NCBI GenBank assembly: GCA_021832085.1
Contig: JAKBLM010000032.1
Span: 1 to 47,219 of the forward strand
Direction of reading: 5' to 3'
DNA from: Acidobacteriota bacterium
GTDB lineage: Bacteria > Acidobacteriota > Terriglobia > Acidiferrales > UBA7541
Length of the DNA: 47,219 bases
The position numbers were made by a program, and so were the translations under genes. Below are positions 33,870 through 41,844 of the stretch, one piece after another. Position 1 is the first letter of the stretch, and every line of letters starts with the position of its first letter. A model generated the notes under the pieces. That model was given only the letters and a program-made list of their open reading frames with translations. It did not search any database and was not told the DNA's origin.

Positions 33870-35231
33870 TCACCCTCGGGAGGTGATGGGTTCCCCTATG
33901 AGCCCCTCGCCCCCGTCCTGCAGCCGCAGCGTGAGCCACTGGTTCGACGGCCAGCGCCCTGGAACGCGCGCGGTGAGGTAGTTGCCAGTGAGCGCGTCGG
34001 TCGCGCCGTCGCGGAAGGTCTGCAGAGTAAGCGCGCGCGTGACGCGGCCCGCCTGCCGCGCGCGAAATGCCGCCGCCTTTTCCGCAGCCAGCGCATGCAG
34101 CTCACGCGAACGCCGCCGAATCACCGGTTGCGGCACCGCCTCGCCGAGCCGCGCCGCCTCGGTGCCCGGCCGCGGGGAAAACGAAAACACATGCAGATAG
34201 CTGAAGGGCAGCCGTGCGACCAGCTCGAGCGTGGCGCAATGGTCAGCTTCGCTTTCGCCGGGAAAGCCGGCGATCACGTCGGCGCCGATCGCCGCGTCGG
34301 GCAACCGTTCGGCGATCAGTTCGATCCGCCGGGCGTAGTGCTCGCCGCGATACCAGCGGTGCATCGCTGCCAGCAGCCGGTCCGAACCGGATTGGAGTGG
34401 AATGTGAAAATGAGGCGCGATGCGGTTGCTCGCGGCAAAGCGATCGATCAGGTCGGCGGTCAGGTGCATTGGCTCGAGCGAGCTGAGCCGCACCCGCTCG
34501 ACCGTCGTTTGCTCGATCACGCGTCCGAGCAGTTCATCAAGCGAGCAGCGCGGCAGAAGATCGCGCCCGTAGCTGCCCAGGTTGATGCCGCTCAAAACCA
34601 CTTCGCGGGCGCCGGCTTGTACGAGCCGCTGGATTTCTGCGACCACGCGTTCGGGTGCGAGGCTGCGGCTGCTCCCCCGCACCAGCGGGATCACGCAGTA
34701 GGCGCAGCGGTGGTTGCACCCTTCCTGAATCTTCAGCGTCGGCCGCGTGTGCGAGCCGCCCGGCCCGATCGGACCGACGAGCACTTCGCGCTGCTCGGAG
34801 AGATTGCCGATGAGAATTTCCGGCCCCGCTGGCGCACTGCCGGCCGCGCCGCCGCGCAGCCGATTGAGCGGAACGAATCCGTCGCCTCCATTCGGCGCGG
34901 GCGTGGCAACGATTTGGGCAATTTCACTCTGGTGCGCATTGCCCACAACCCAGCGCACACCGGCAAGTTCGGCCAGCTCTTCCGGCGCACGCTGTGCGTA
35001 GCACCCAGTGACGAGAATGCGCGCCCCGGGATGCCGCCGATGGAAGGCACGAATCGCCTGGCGCGCGCGGCTGTCGGCCGATGCGGTCACCGTGCAGGTG
35101 TTTACGACGAAGAGATCGGCCTCGCTCTCGCCAGCCGGGCGAAAACCAAGCTCGGCGAGCCGCTGCTCGATCGCGGCGGCGTCCGCCTGCGTGGCGCGAC
35201 AACCGAAATTTTCCATGTAGTAGCCGGGCAT
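33870..35231 (-). CDS. mtaB: tRNA t6A37 methylthiotransferase MtaB
   Basis: This 453-residue radical-SAM enzyme adds a methylthio group to N6-threonylcarbamoyl-adenosine 37 of tRNA. The N-terminal UPF0004 domain holds cluster Cys in ENFGCRATQAD, VVNTCTVTASADSRARQ and LVTGCYAQ; the radical-SAM motif CxxxCxxC is in QEGCNHRCAYCVIPLVRG; IGADVIAGFPGESEADH follows; a C-terminal TRAM-like part closes it. ENFGCR rather than the MiaB or RimO pattern, together with the CVIPLVRG end, favours MtaB. ATG 35231 is used; ATG 35216 (MENFGCR) is possible. The 20-bp gap to the next gene means that the two divergent genes must have overlapping promoters. Confidence 0.9.
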   Translation of the reverse strand: MPGYYMENFGCRATQADAAAIEQRLAELGFRPAGESEADLFVVNTCTVTASADSRARQAIRAFHRRHPGARILVTGCYAQRAPEELAELAGVRWVVGNAHQSEIAQIVATPAPNGGDGFVPLNRLRGGAAGSAPAGPEILIGNLSEQREVLVGPIGPGGSHTRPTLKIQEGCNHRCAYCVIPLVRGSSRSLAPERVVAEIQRLVQAGAREVVLSGINLGSYGRDLLPRCSLDELLGRVIEQTTVERVRLSSLEPMHLTADLIDRFAASNRIAPHFHIPLQSGSDRLLAAMHRWYRGEHYARRIELIAERLPDAAIGADVIAGFPGESEADHCATLELVARLPFSYLHVFSFSPRPGTEAARLGEAVPQPVIRRRSRELHALAAEKAAAFRARQAGRVTRALTLQTFRDGATDALTGNYLTARVPGRWPSNQWLTLRLQDGGEGLIGEPITSRG

Positions 35232-35251
35232 GCCGAACCTGACGGAAGTCA

Positions 35252-35491
35252 ATGATTATAGCAAGCTATCGCATGCGCAACTTCGCGCTGGTGCTCGCTG
35301 GGCTTATAATTGTGGACGCAATGACGGCTACCATCGTTCGCCGAATCATGTTTGGCGGCTTGGCCGCGTGGGTGTTCATCTACGCTTGGGAGCAGTATCA
35401 CCTGGGCGGACACACCGGCACAGCCATCGGCTTGGGCCTCGGAGGGCTGGTGCTCGTGGCTCTGGCTATCACCAGCAAGGGCGGCGGTTGA
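35252..35491 (+). CDS. small membrane protein
   Basis: This 79-residue protein has two or three hydrophobic segments (FALVLAGLIIVDA; IMFGGLAAWVFIYAWEQY; GLGLGGLVLVALAITS) linked by a short loop with HLGGHTGT. No family is recognised. ATG 35252 follows GGAAG; ATG 35273 and an ATG near 35321 are alternatives, the last just after a TATAAT-like string at about 35305 that could be its own -10 box. It is divergent from mtaB with only 20 bp between. Confidence 0.5.
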   Translation: MIIASYRMRNFALVLAGLIIVDAMTATIVRRIMFGGLAAWVFIYAWEQYHLGGHTGTAIGLGLGGLVLVALAITSKGGG

Positions 35492-35559
35492 CGGTGAGCA
35501 GGAGGCCGGCGGCGCCGGCCTGAAACGCTTTATCCAGCCAAGAGAGCAAATCGATCCTC

Positions 35560-35898
35560 TCAGCTCGGGATCTGGGCGCTGCGAATAATATCGTAGCTCT
35601 CGATCACCGCGGCTACCCCCACCGTCGGTTCATCTCCGTTTCGCGACCGCGGCTCAACGCGAACCACCCGTCCGCGTGCGGCAACGAACGAGCCCGGCTC
35701 ACCCATCCCCGCGCGGGCCAGCGATACGGTCAAGTCGATGCGGCAGCCGGTGGGGAACTCCGAAGGGATCAGGAAATAGATGCCGCGCGACGAGATGTCG
35801 CGCGTGTGGCCCTCGGTAGCCTGGCCGGTGTCTGCCCGGCGAACGGTGAGCGGAAGAGAAAGGTCGTAGCGGTGAAAATTCCTGCGCTCGCTGGTCAT
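35560..35898 (-). CDS. PilZ-domain protein
   Basis: This 112-residue single-domain PilZ protein has the N-terminal RRNFHRYDLSLPLTV stretch, corresponding to RxxxR, and the second motif as RDISSRGIYFLI, corresponding to (D/N)xSxxG. Both c-di-GMP contact motifs are therefore present, so binding is likely. Stand-alone PilZ proteins pass the c-di-GMP signal to motility, exopolysaccharide or secretion machinery; no such partner is next to it. ATG 35898 follows GGAGG at ten bases. The upstream 470-bp gap contains two TTGACA hexamers on its strand. Confidence 0.85.
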   Translation of the reverse strand: MTSERRNFHRYDLSLPLTVRRADTGQATEGHTRDISSRGIYFLIPSEFPTGCRIDLTVSLARAGMGEPGSFVAARGRVVRVEPRSRNGDEPTVGVAAVIESYDIIRSAQIPS

Positions 35899-36368
35899 TG
35901 CTGGTTTGCCTCCGAAATCGAATCCCTGAGCACGCTGCCACCGGCTGCAAGCAGCCGGCCGCGCCACCTGACCGCCGTTTCTGGCGAGTCCGTCGCCGCG
36001 CTCCAAGCGGGCCAGTTTTACCCATTTGCGGAAGGTTTACTTGGCACTTCTCGCCGGGGCATGACAATCGGCCGGCAGCGAAGTCACCTCCGCCATCCAC
36101 AGCGGTGGGGCCACTCTCCCAACGCTGTGTCAAGATGGAACGCGTTTCTCAGAATGTCAATACTAGATACAGTACCATTTGCCTCTTTGGAACCTTGCCA
36201 CTTCAGCCGCTGCGCACCATTCCCGTCCCACCGAGTCAATTTCATGTAGCTGTTTCAGGGCTCGAAAGATAGCAACTCGACGAAAAGGCGGGCCAAATGC
36301 CGTACCAAAAACGTACTAGAACCATGGTCCCATCGCGCCCTGCGCCGAGAAAGCGCCCCGCCGGGGCT
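35899..36368. other. 470-bp intergenic region
   Basis: No gene is supported here. Two TTGACA hexamers lie on the minus strand (complements at 36128-36133 and 36155-36160) and could be -35 boxes for the PilZ gene, but neither has a clear -10 at normal spacing. At its right end sits the hairpin following the oxidoreductase gene. Confidence 0.4.
36347..36367 (-). terminator. probable terminator of the FNR-type gene
   Basis: A perfect GC stem, GCCCC / GGGGC (36355-36367) with loop GCC, begins two bases after the stop codon at 36369 and is followed on the minus strand by GCTTTCTC. The T-run is poor, so efficiency is uncertain. Confidence 0.4.
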
Positions 36369-37106
36369 TCAGTCATATTTTTCGTAGTGAATCTGCCGGC
36401 GGTCGAGCCCGAACTCCTGCTTCAGAATCTGGCGCACGTCGTCCACCATCGCCTTGAGCCCGCAGATGTAAACGTCGACATCCCGGCGGCCACGAAAGTG
36501 GGCTCGCAGGTGTTCCTGCACGCGTCCGCGGGCGCCGGGCCAATCCGCGGGCGGCCGCGTGAGGGCGGGCAGGAAGTGGAAGCGCGGGTGCGAGGCGGCG
36601 AGGCGCTCGAACTCATCTCGGTAGAGGATGGTCTCTGGATGGCGAACGCCGAAGAGAAGCCAAACGTCGCGACCGACTGCGTTGCCGCTGGCAAAAAGGT
36701 CCTCGAGCATGCCGCGAATGGGCGCGATGCCCGTTCCCGTTGCGATAAAGACGATATCGCGTTCGACCGGCCGGCGAACCACGAAGAAACCATGCGGGCC
36801 GGTGAAATCCATCTTGGCACCGGGCGCGAGATCGCACAGGTAGTTGGAAAACAGGCCGCCGGGAACGCGGTTGAGGCAGATGTCGAATGTGCCGTCGGGC
36901 CGGGGCGCGGAGGCAATGGAGTAGGCGCGGGTGTGCTCGTTGCCGTTACGTACGAGCGTCAGTGAAATGAACTGGCCCGCGAGGAAATCGAATCGGCCTC
37001 CCTCGGCGACTTGCCATTCGAGATGCCGGGTGGATTCGGTGAGCATGCGGGTCGTGCGGAGCACGGCGCGATAATTGCGGGCGATGGGAAGTTGCGGATT
37101 GGGCAT
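36369..37106 (-). CDS. ferredoxin/flavodoxin-NADP reductase-like oxidoreductase
   Basis: This 245-residue FNR-superfamily protein has an FAD-binding barrel with TRAYSIASAPRPDG (the RxYS flavin motif) and an NAD(P)-binding half with VFIATGTGIAPIRGML, LFGVRHPETILYRDEFE and VYICGLKAMVDDVRQIL (the conserved CG-P/KxM). It ends YEKYD, an aromatic terminus as in plant-type FNRs. It moves electrons between NAD(P)H and a protein or iron-sulfur partner; no 2Fe-2S domain is fused, so the partner is separate. ATG 37106 is taken because MPNPQLPIARNYRAVL begins the fold directly. Confidence 0.88.
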   Translation of the reverse strand: MPNPQLPIARNYRAVLRTTRMLTESTRHLEWQVAEGGRFDFLAGQFISLTLVRNGNEHTRAYSIASAPRPDGTFDICLNRVPGGLFSNYLCDLAPGAKMDFTGPHGFFVVRRPVERDIVFIATGTGIAPIRGMLEDLFASGNAVGRDVWLLFGVRHPETILYRDEFERLAASHPRFHFLPALTRPPADWPGARGRVQEHLRAHFRGRRDVDVYICGLKAMVDDVRQILKQEFGLDRRQIHYEKYD

Positions 37107-37308
37107 GGTTTCGTGCCCATTGTAGAGGAGGGACAGCCTTGGCGCGAACCTCCCCAGGCATCGGCCTTTTCGCAACTGGCACGTGACGGAGGGTGAAGGC
37201 CCCAAACCGGTTTTATGATAGGCAGGGAGGATTGTCCGGGACGCGTCTTCCATTTTCGATTCCGTGGCTGGCAGAATCAGAGCCATCGGAAGAAAGATTG
37301 CAGAAAGC

Positions 37309-37953
37309 ATGGATTCGGAAAATTCCGGGAGGCGCGACTGGGTAGCCTGGCATGAAAGCTATCGAGACGCGTCCTCCCCGCATAGCATAAGACTGAGAAT
37401 CGTACAGAAAGAGATCCGCAGGGTCCTTCCGGAACGGCCAGACAAGCCGTTTTCCATTGTGAGTCTGTGCGCCGGGCAAGGAGACGACCTGATCGGGGCA
37501 CTCAAGGGATATCCCCATGCAGACCGGATTCGCGCGCGGCTGGTCGAGCTTGACGAGCGCAATTTTGCCAAGCTTTGCGAAAAGGCACGGGCCGCCAGGC
37601 TGGATCATTTCGAGATGATCCGCGGCGACGCGGCTGATACGAAACAGTATGAGGGAATCGTGCCGGCCGACCTTGTCTTGCTGTGCGGCGTCTTCGGGAA
37701 CATCAGCAATGCCGATATTCGCCATACCATCAGTTGCCTCCCGCAGTTCTGCGCAAGGGGGGCGACGACGGTTTGGACCCGGCACCGGCGGGAGCCGGAC
37801 ATGACGCCCCGCGTTCGGAAGTGGTTCGAGCAATACGGCTTCGTGGAGACCGGCTTCTTCAGGCCGGAAGGCCTGCTGATCAGCGTGGGCACCAGTCGCT
37901 TTGAAGGCCAGCCGCAACCGCTCAAGCCCACCAAGCTCTTCACCTTCGTGTAG
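37309..37953 (+). CDS. class I SAM-dependent methyltransferase-like protein
   Basis: This 214-residue protein has a Rossmann-type SAM-binding motif, [18 protein letters not shown], an acidic second strand ([18 protein letters not shown]), and a post-I DAAD segment followed by [19 protein letters not shown]. The opening ([11 protein letters not shown]) and the motif suggest methyltransferases acting on small molecules; the substrate is unknown. ATG 37309 is chosen; the frame is also open from GTG 37264, adding 15 residues without a ribosome site. It is divergent from the FNR-type gene. Confidence 0.75.
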   Translation: MDSENSGRRDWVAWHESYRDASSPHSIRLRIVQKEIRRVLPERPDKPFSIVSLCAGQGDDLIGALKGYPHADRIRARLVELDERNFAKLCEKARAARLDHFEMIRGDAADTKQYEGIVPADLVLLCGVFGNISNADIRHTISCLPQFCARGATTVWTRHRREPDMTPRVRKWFEQYGFVETGFFRPEGLLISVGTSRFEGQPQPLKPTKLFTFV

Positions 37954-38087
37954 CGGACCCTTCGGCGCGCAGTGCCGGCGAGGTGCACGGCTTGGCAGAT
38001 GGGGCGGGAGACAGGTATCATGAAATCCTGCCTGGATCGAGCGGGGTGCTCGCCAGCCGGATTCCTCAAGGAGAGAAGAGAATTTCC

Positions 38088-38321
38088 ATGAAAGAAGGGA
38101 TTCATCCCGATTACCACGAAGTGATGGTGCACTGCGCCTGCGGGAACACGTTCAAGACGCACTCGACCTACAAGGACTCGATGCTGCGTGTCGAAATCTG
38201 CTCAAATTGCCATCCCTTCTACACAGGGAAACAGAAGCTGGTGGATACGGCGGGGCGCGTCGAGCGTTTCCAGCGCAAGTACGAAAAAGCCGCGAAACAG
38301 AACAACGCCAAGAAGAATTAG
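38088..38321 (+). CDS. rpmE: 50S ribosomal protein L31, zinc form
   Basis: This 77-residue L31 begins [20 protein letters not shown] and has Cys at 16, 18, 38 and 41 (CxC...CxxC), plus [20 protein letters not shown]. With all four Cys it is the zinc-binding form rather than the Cys-less paralogue used under zinc limitation. ATG 38088 follows GGAGAGAAGAG. The basic tail ([14 protein letters not shown]) is normal. Confidence 0.96.
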   Translation: MKEGIHPDYHEVMVHCACGNTFKTHSTYKDSMLRVEICSNCHPFYTGKQKLVDTAGRVERFQRKYEKAAKQNNAKKN

Positions 38322-38395
38322 CGGGCTTTGAGGCCGAAGTCCTTTTCGTTGTGAGGGCGTTCGGCCGGGAGAGGCCGCGCCGCCAAGGCCGGCGT

Positions 38396-38423
38396 TTGAC
38401 GGCAGCCTCCTGCCGTGTAAAAT
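38396..38423 (+). promoter_or_regulatory. promoter of thyX, predicted leaderless
   Basis: TTGACG (38396-38401) and TAAAAT (38418-38423) are separated by 16 bp. The expected start is at about 38429-38431, within 2-4 bases of the ATG at 38433, and no Shine-Dalgarno precedes that ATG. The spacer itself contains a small inverted repeat (GGCAG / CTGCC). Confidence 0.55.
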
Positions 38424-38432
38424 CGCTCGCAA

Positions 38433-40010
38433 ATGGCCAGCGAACCCTCCCCTGCGTCAGCCGCTTCGGTCGAGACCGCCCGGCCACGGGTCAGTCTGCG
38501 CAACTGGTTCCAGCATCCCTACGATTCCGCGATTGCTGCGGCGCGCACCTGCTATGCGCCCCGGCTGATTCAGCCGGAAGAGATCACCGATAAGCAGCGC
38601 CTGACGATCGGCGCCGGAACGTTTTACGGCGGGCATCACACCGTCTATCAGCACGCCCACTTCGAGTTCGGCCTGGAAAACGTGAGCCGGCAGTTCGTCT
38701 GGTCGTTCCTGCACGCGCACCCTTTTTACAACTCCGAGCAGCAGAGCCAGCGCTACGTGCGTCTGGACCGCGCACAGGCCTACGTGCCCGAGCCGGGCGA
38801 GCACTTCGGCCCGGCCGAGCGGGCGATCTACGAGCGGGCCGTCGGCCGCGCCTGGGCCCACTACCGGGAGCTCACCGAACTGCTCACACCCGACGCGCGG
38901 CGGATCCTGGCCGAAATCTGGCATGTCGGCGAAATGTCGCACCCCAAGCGCGCGCAAAAAGTGGAGCGGCAAGCGGAAAAGCGGGCGATCGAGGTGGCGC
39001 GCTATGTGTTGCCGGTGGCCGCCTTCACCACGATGGTGCACACACTCTCAGGCATCGTGCTGCACCGGCTCTGGCGCATGGCGCTCGCCTCGGACACGCC
39101 GGCCGAGGGCCGCGCAGTGATCGGAGAAATGGTGGCGCGGGTTCGGGAAGTCGATCCGCAATTTTTCGACCGGTTCGCGACCGAGCCGCTCGAAGCGTTG
39201 CCGGAATGGCAGCCGGAGGCGCGAGCCGGCGCCGATGCCGAGGCATTCGCCTGCGAATTCGATGAGCGGCTCGGCGGGCGAGTCTCAAAGCTGATCGATC
39301 ATTCGCCGCAGGCACTCGAAACGGTCGCGGCCGCTTACCGTGCGGCGGTTGGCATGCCCGCCTGCGCGTGTCCGGACACCGAGGCGATCGACCGGCTGCT
39401 CAATCCCGCGCGCAATCCCTATCGGCTCGAGACGCTCAACGTGGGTGTGCATTCGCCGATGATGCGCGCGCTCGAGCAAGCCTATTTCTCCTTTGCAAAG
39501 AAGATCAGCCACACGGCCGACAGCCAGGACCAGCGGCACCGGATGGTGCCCGGCGCGCGGCCGCTGCTCACGCTCACCGACACGCGCGCGCCCGATTTCG
39601 TCACGCCGCGGCTCATCGCCGGCAACCCCCAAGCGCTCGAAATCTACCGGCAGGCTATGGAAGAAGCCTGGGCAGCAAAGAATGAATTGCTCGACCGCGG
39701 CGTGCCAGCCGAATATGCGCTCTATCTGCTGCCGAATGCCAAGTCGATCCGGCTGGTGGAATCCGGCTCGCTGCTCCATCTGCTGCACAAGTGGACGATG
39801 CGCACCTGCTTCAACGCGCAGGAAGAGATCTATCAGGCGTCGATCGAGGAGGTCGAGCAGGTCTGCGCGATTCATCCGTCGCTCGGTCGCTACCTCGGGC
39901 CGCCCTGCTATATCCGCGCCGGGGTCACCACGCCGATCTGCACCGAAGGCTCGCATTTCTGCGGCATTAAGGTTTGGCAGGACTTCCCGAAGATTGACCG
40001 GCCCATCTGA
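38433..40010 (+). CDS. thyX: double-length flavin-dependent thymidylate synthase ThyX
   Basis: This 525-residue protein is about twice the usual ThyX length (220-300). ThyX methylates dUMP to dTMP with methylene-tetrahydrofolate, FAD and NADPH. The first half has FYGGHHTVYQHAHFEFGLEN, then VSRQFVWSFLHAHPF and NSEQQSQRYV (about 92-108); the last agrees with the S-x-x-x-QSQRY end of the ThyX signature, but RHR is replaced by LHAH. The second half has DSQDQRHRMVPGAR (about 363) and MRTCFNAQEEIYQ (about 456), like the RNAQWEIR nucleotide-binding segment. The usual motifs are thus split over two ThyX-like halves, as in long ThyX proteins I recall from Acidobacteriota. Catalytic competence of each half is not established. 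Confidence 0.85.
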   Translation: MASEPSPASAASVETARPRVSLRNWFQHPYDSAIAAARTCYAPRLIQPEEITDKQRLTIGAGTFYGGHHTVYQHAHFEFGLENVSRQFVWSFLHAHPFYNSEQQSQRYVRLDRAQAYVPEPGEHFGPAERAIYERAVGRAWAHYRELTELLTPDARRILAEIWHVGEMSHPKRAQKVERQAEKRAIEVARYVLPVAAFTTMVHTLSGIVLHRLWRMALASDTPAEGRAVIGEMVARVREVDPQFFDRFATEPLEALPEWQPEARAGADAEAFACEFDERLGGRVSKLIDHSPQALETVAAAYRAAVGMPACACPDTEAIDRLLNPARNPYRLETLNVGVHSPMMRALEQAYFSFAKKISHTADSQDQRHRMVPGARPLLTLTDTRAPDFVTPRLIAGNPQALEIYRQAMEEAWAAKNELLDRGVPAEYALYLLPNAKSIRLVESGSLLHLLHKWTMRTCFNAQEEIYQASIEEVEQVCAIHPSLGRYLGPPCYIRAGVTTPICTEGSHFCGIKVWQDFPKIDRPI

Positions 40011-40101
40011 TGATTTCGGCCGGGGGCGAATGCAGCCTGGCGGGAGCGGAAAACGCGGCGGCAGGGATTGAAAGAAACGGAACGCAGGAACGGGGAACGA
40101 A

Positions 40102-40131
40102 TTGACAGGCACGGTAATCCCCTTGTAGTCT
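40102..40131 (+). promoter_or_regulatory. possible promoter before prfA
   Basis: TTGACA at 40102-40107 and TAGTCT at 40126-40131 are separated by 18 bp. The start would lie near 40138, leaving a leader of about 115 nt before the prfA start. A TATAGT just after (40132-40137) is an alternative -10, but its spacing is too long. Confidence 0.4.
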
Positions 40132-40253
40132 TATAGTTAGAATGTACTGGCACTTTTATTAGTCCTCCTCTCCGAGCGGCCGGTTCCGGCCGCCATGCTC
40201 TTGGTCGTGTGTAGATCACCGCAGAACCGATGGAGGAGTGGAAGGATTGCGTC

Positions 40254-41342
40254 ATGGCGAATTTGTATCAAAAACTCGACGAAATTGAAGCCCGCTACGA
40301 AGAGCTGACCGCTCAGCTCTCGTCGCCGGAAGTGCTCGCCGATTCGGCGCGCCTGCAAAAGCTCGCGAAAACTCACGCGGAGCTGAACGAGATCGTCACG
40401 CGGTATCGCGAGTGGAAGAAGCTCAGCCGTCACCTTGGCGAAGCCAAGCAGATGGTGGTGGAAGCCGAAGACGCCGAACTCAAACAGATGGCGCGTGACG
40501 AGGTACGCGAACTCGAGGAACGGATTGCGGAGCTCGAAAAGGGCCTGAAGCGGCTGCTGCTGCCTCGCGACCCGAACGACGAGAAAAACGTAATCCTGGA
40601 GATCCGCGCCGGCACGGGTGGGGAAGAGGCGGCGCTTTTCGCCGGCGAACTCTTCCGGATGTATTCACGCTACGCCGAATCGCAGGGCTGGCGGGTCGAG
40701 GTGCTCAACAGCTCGCCTTCCGACCTGGGCGGTCTCAAGGAAGTTGAGGCCTCGATTCAAGGCGCCAAGGTCTACTCGAAATTGAAATACGAGAGCGGCG
40801 TGCATCGTGTACAGCGCGTGCCGGAAACCGAGCAGCAGGGGCGCGTCCATACCTCGGCGGCCACTGTCGCCGTGCTGCCCGAAGCCGATGAAATCGACGT
40901 GAAAATCGAGCCGAAGGATCTCCGCATCGACACCTTCTGTTCCTCAGGCCCCGGCGGCCAGTCGGTGAATACCACCTATTCCGCCGTCCGCATCACCCAC
41001 CTCCCCACCAACCTCGTGGTGAGCTGCCAGGACGAAAAGTCGCAGATCAAGAATCGGGCCCAGGCGATGCGCGTGCTCCGCGCCCGGCTCTACGAAATGG
41101 AGCGGCAGAAGCAGCACGAGCAGATCGCCGCCGAGCGCCGCGGGCAGATCAAGACCGGCGACCGGTCGGAAAAGATCCGCACCTACAATTTTCCACAAAA
41201 CCGCGTGACCGATCACCGGATCGGGCTGACGCTACACCAGCTCGACGTCGTGATGGAAGGCAAGCTTGGGCCGCTGGTCGACGGCCTGGTGGCGCACTAC
41301 GAAACCGAGCGGCTGAACAAGGAAATCAGCGACGCGGCGTAA
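40254..41342 (+). CDS. prfA: peptide chain release factor 1
   Basis: This 362-residue RF1 recognises UAA and UAG and triggers peptide release. The GGQ motif is at 234-236 ([20 protein letters not shown]), as in E. coli RF1; [20 protein letters not shown] matches domain 2 and the codon-recognition region. There is no in-frame programmed shift, as expected for RF1 and not RF2. ATG 40254 ([19 protein letters not shown]) follows GGAAGGA; the upstream ATG 40230 would add eight residues. The usual neighbour prmC does not follow. Confidence 0.96.
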   Translation: MANLYQKLDEIEARYEELTAQLSSPEVLADSARLQKLAKTHAELNEIVTRYREWKKLSRHLGEAKQMVVEAEDAELKQMARDEVRELEERIAELEKGLKRLLLPRDPNDEKNVILEIRAGTGGEEAALFAGELFRMYSRYAESQGWRVEVLNSSPSDLGGLKEVEASIQGAKVYSKLKYESGVHRVQRVPETEQQGRVHTSAATVAVLPEADEIDVKIEPKDLRIDTFCSSGPGGQSVNTTYSAVRITHLPTNLVVSCQDEKSQIKNRAQAMRVLRARLYEMERQKQHEQIAAERRGQIKTGDRSEKIRTYNFPQNRVTDHRIGLTLHQLDVVMEGKLGPLVDGLVAHYETERLNKEISDAA

Positions 41343-41431
41343 TCCAGCCGCCTCTCCTCAGCCTTCAATTTCTGGCGCATGGCCACGGGGGCACGTGGCC
41401 ACGAGCCCTGGCCACCGCCTTTTCTTCCCTA

Positions 41432-41460
41432 TTGCAATCCCATAGGAAGTGTGACAATCT
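41432..41460 (+). promoter_or_regulatory. padR promoter
   Basis: TTGCAA (41432-41437) and CAATCT (41455-41460) are 17 bp apart. The spacer begins with TCCCATAGGA, which recurs at 41485-41494 over the Shine-Dalgarno. Start of transcription would be near 41467. Confidence 0.45.
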
Positions 41461-41494
41461 GCGCCCATCGAATTGCTATGGCTTTCCCATAGGA
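41438..41494 (+). repeat. two copies of TCCCATAGGA, probable PadR operators
   Basis: The exact 10-mer TCCCATAGGA occurs at 41438-41447 and 41485-41494. The first lies inside the promoter spacer, the second overlaps the AGGAG ribosome site of padR. Copies are 47 bp apart, in the same orientation. Position fits an autorepressor that blocks its own transcription; the binding protein is inferred. Confidence 0.5.
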
Positions 41495-41499
41495 GAACG

Positions 41500-41844
41500 A
41501 TGGGCGACAAAACCGATGTCTGGCAGGGAACGCTGGCGCTCATGGTGCTGAAGACGCTCGAAACGCTCGGGCCCCTCCACGGCTACGGCATCGCGCGCCG
41601 GATCGAGCAGACCAGCGGCCGCCGGCTCGTGGTGAATTACGGCACGCTCTATCCGGCCTTGCTCAAGCTCGAGCAGGAGGGCGCGATCGCCTCCGAGTGG
41701 GGCGTATCGGAAAACCACCGCAAGGCGAAGTTCTACCGGCTCACCCGCGCCGGGCGGAAGCAGCTGGCCAAGGAAGCGCGCGACTGGGAGCAGGCGACGG
41801 CGATTCTGGCCCGGTTCCTTTCGCCCGAGGAGGGCGCCTCGTGA
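41500..41844 (+). CDS. PadR-family transcriptional regulator
   Basis: This 114-residue protein is a short PadR (subfamily-2 size). The winged HTH reads [40 protein letters not shown] and [20 protein letters not shown], the classic PadR sequence, followed by a C-terminal helix for dimerisation ([20 protein letters not shown]). In Acidobacteriota such genes regularly precede ADOP permeases. ATG 41500 follows AGGAG. The stop overlaps the next start as GTGA, so the permease is translated from the same mRNA. Confidence 0.93.
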   Translation: MGDKTDVWQGTLALMVLKTLETLGPLHGYGIARRIEQTSGRRLVVNYGTLYPALLKLEQEGAIASEWGVSENHRKAKFYRLTRAGRKQLAKEARDWEQATAILARFLSPEEGAS

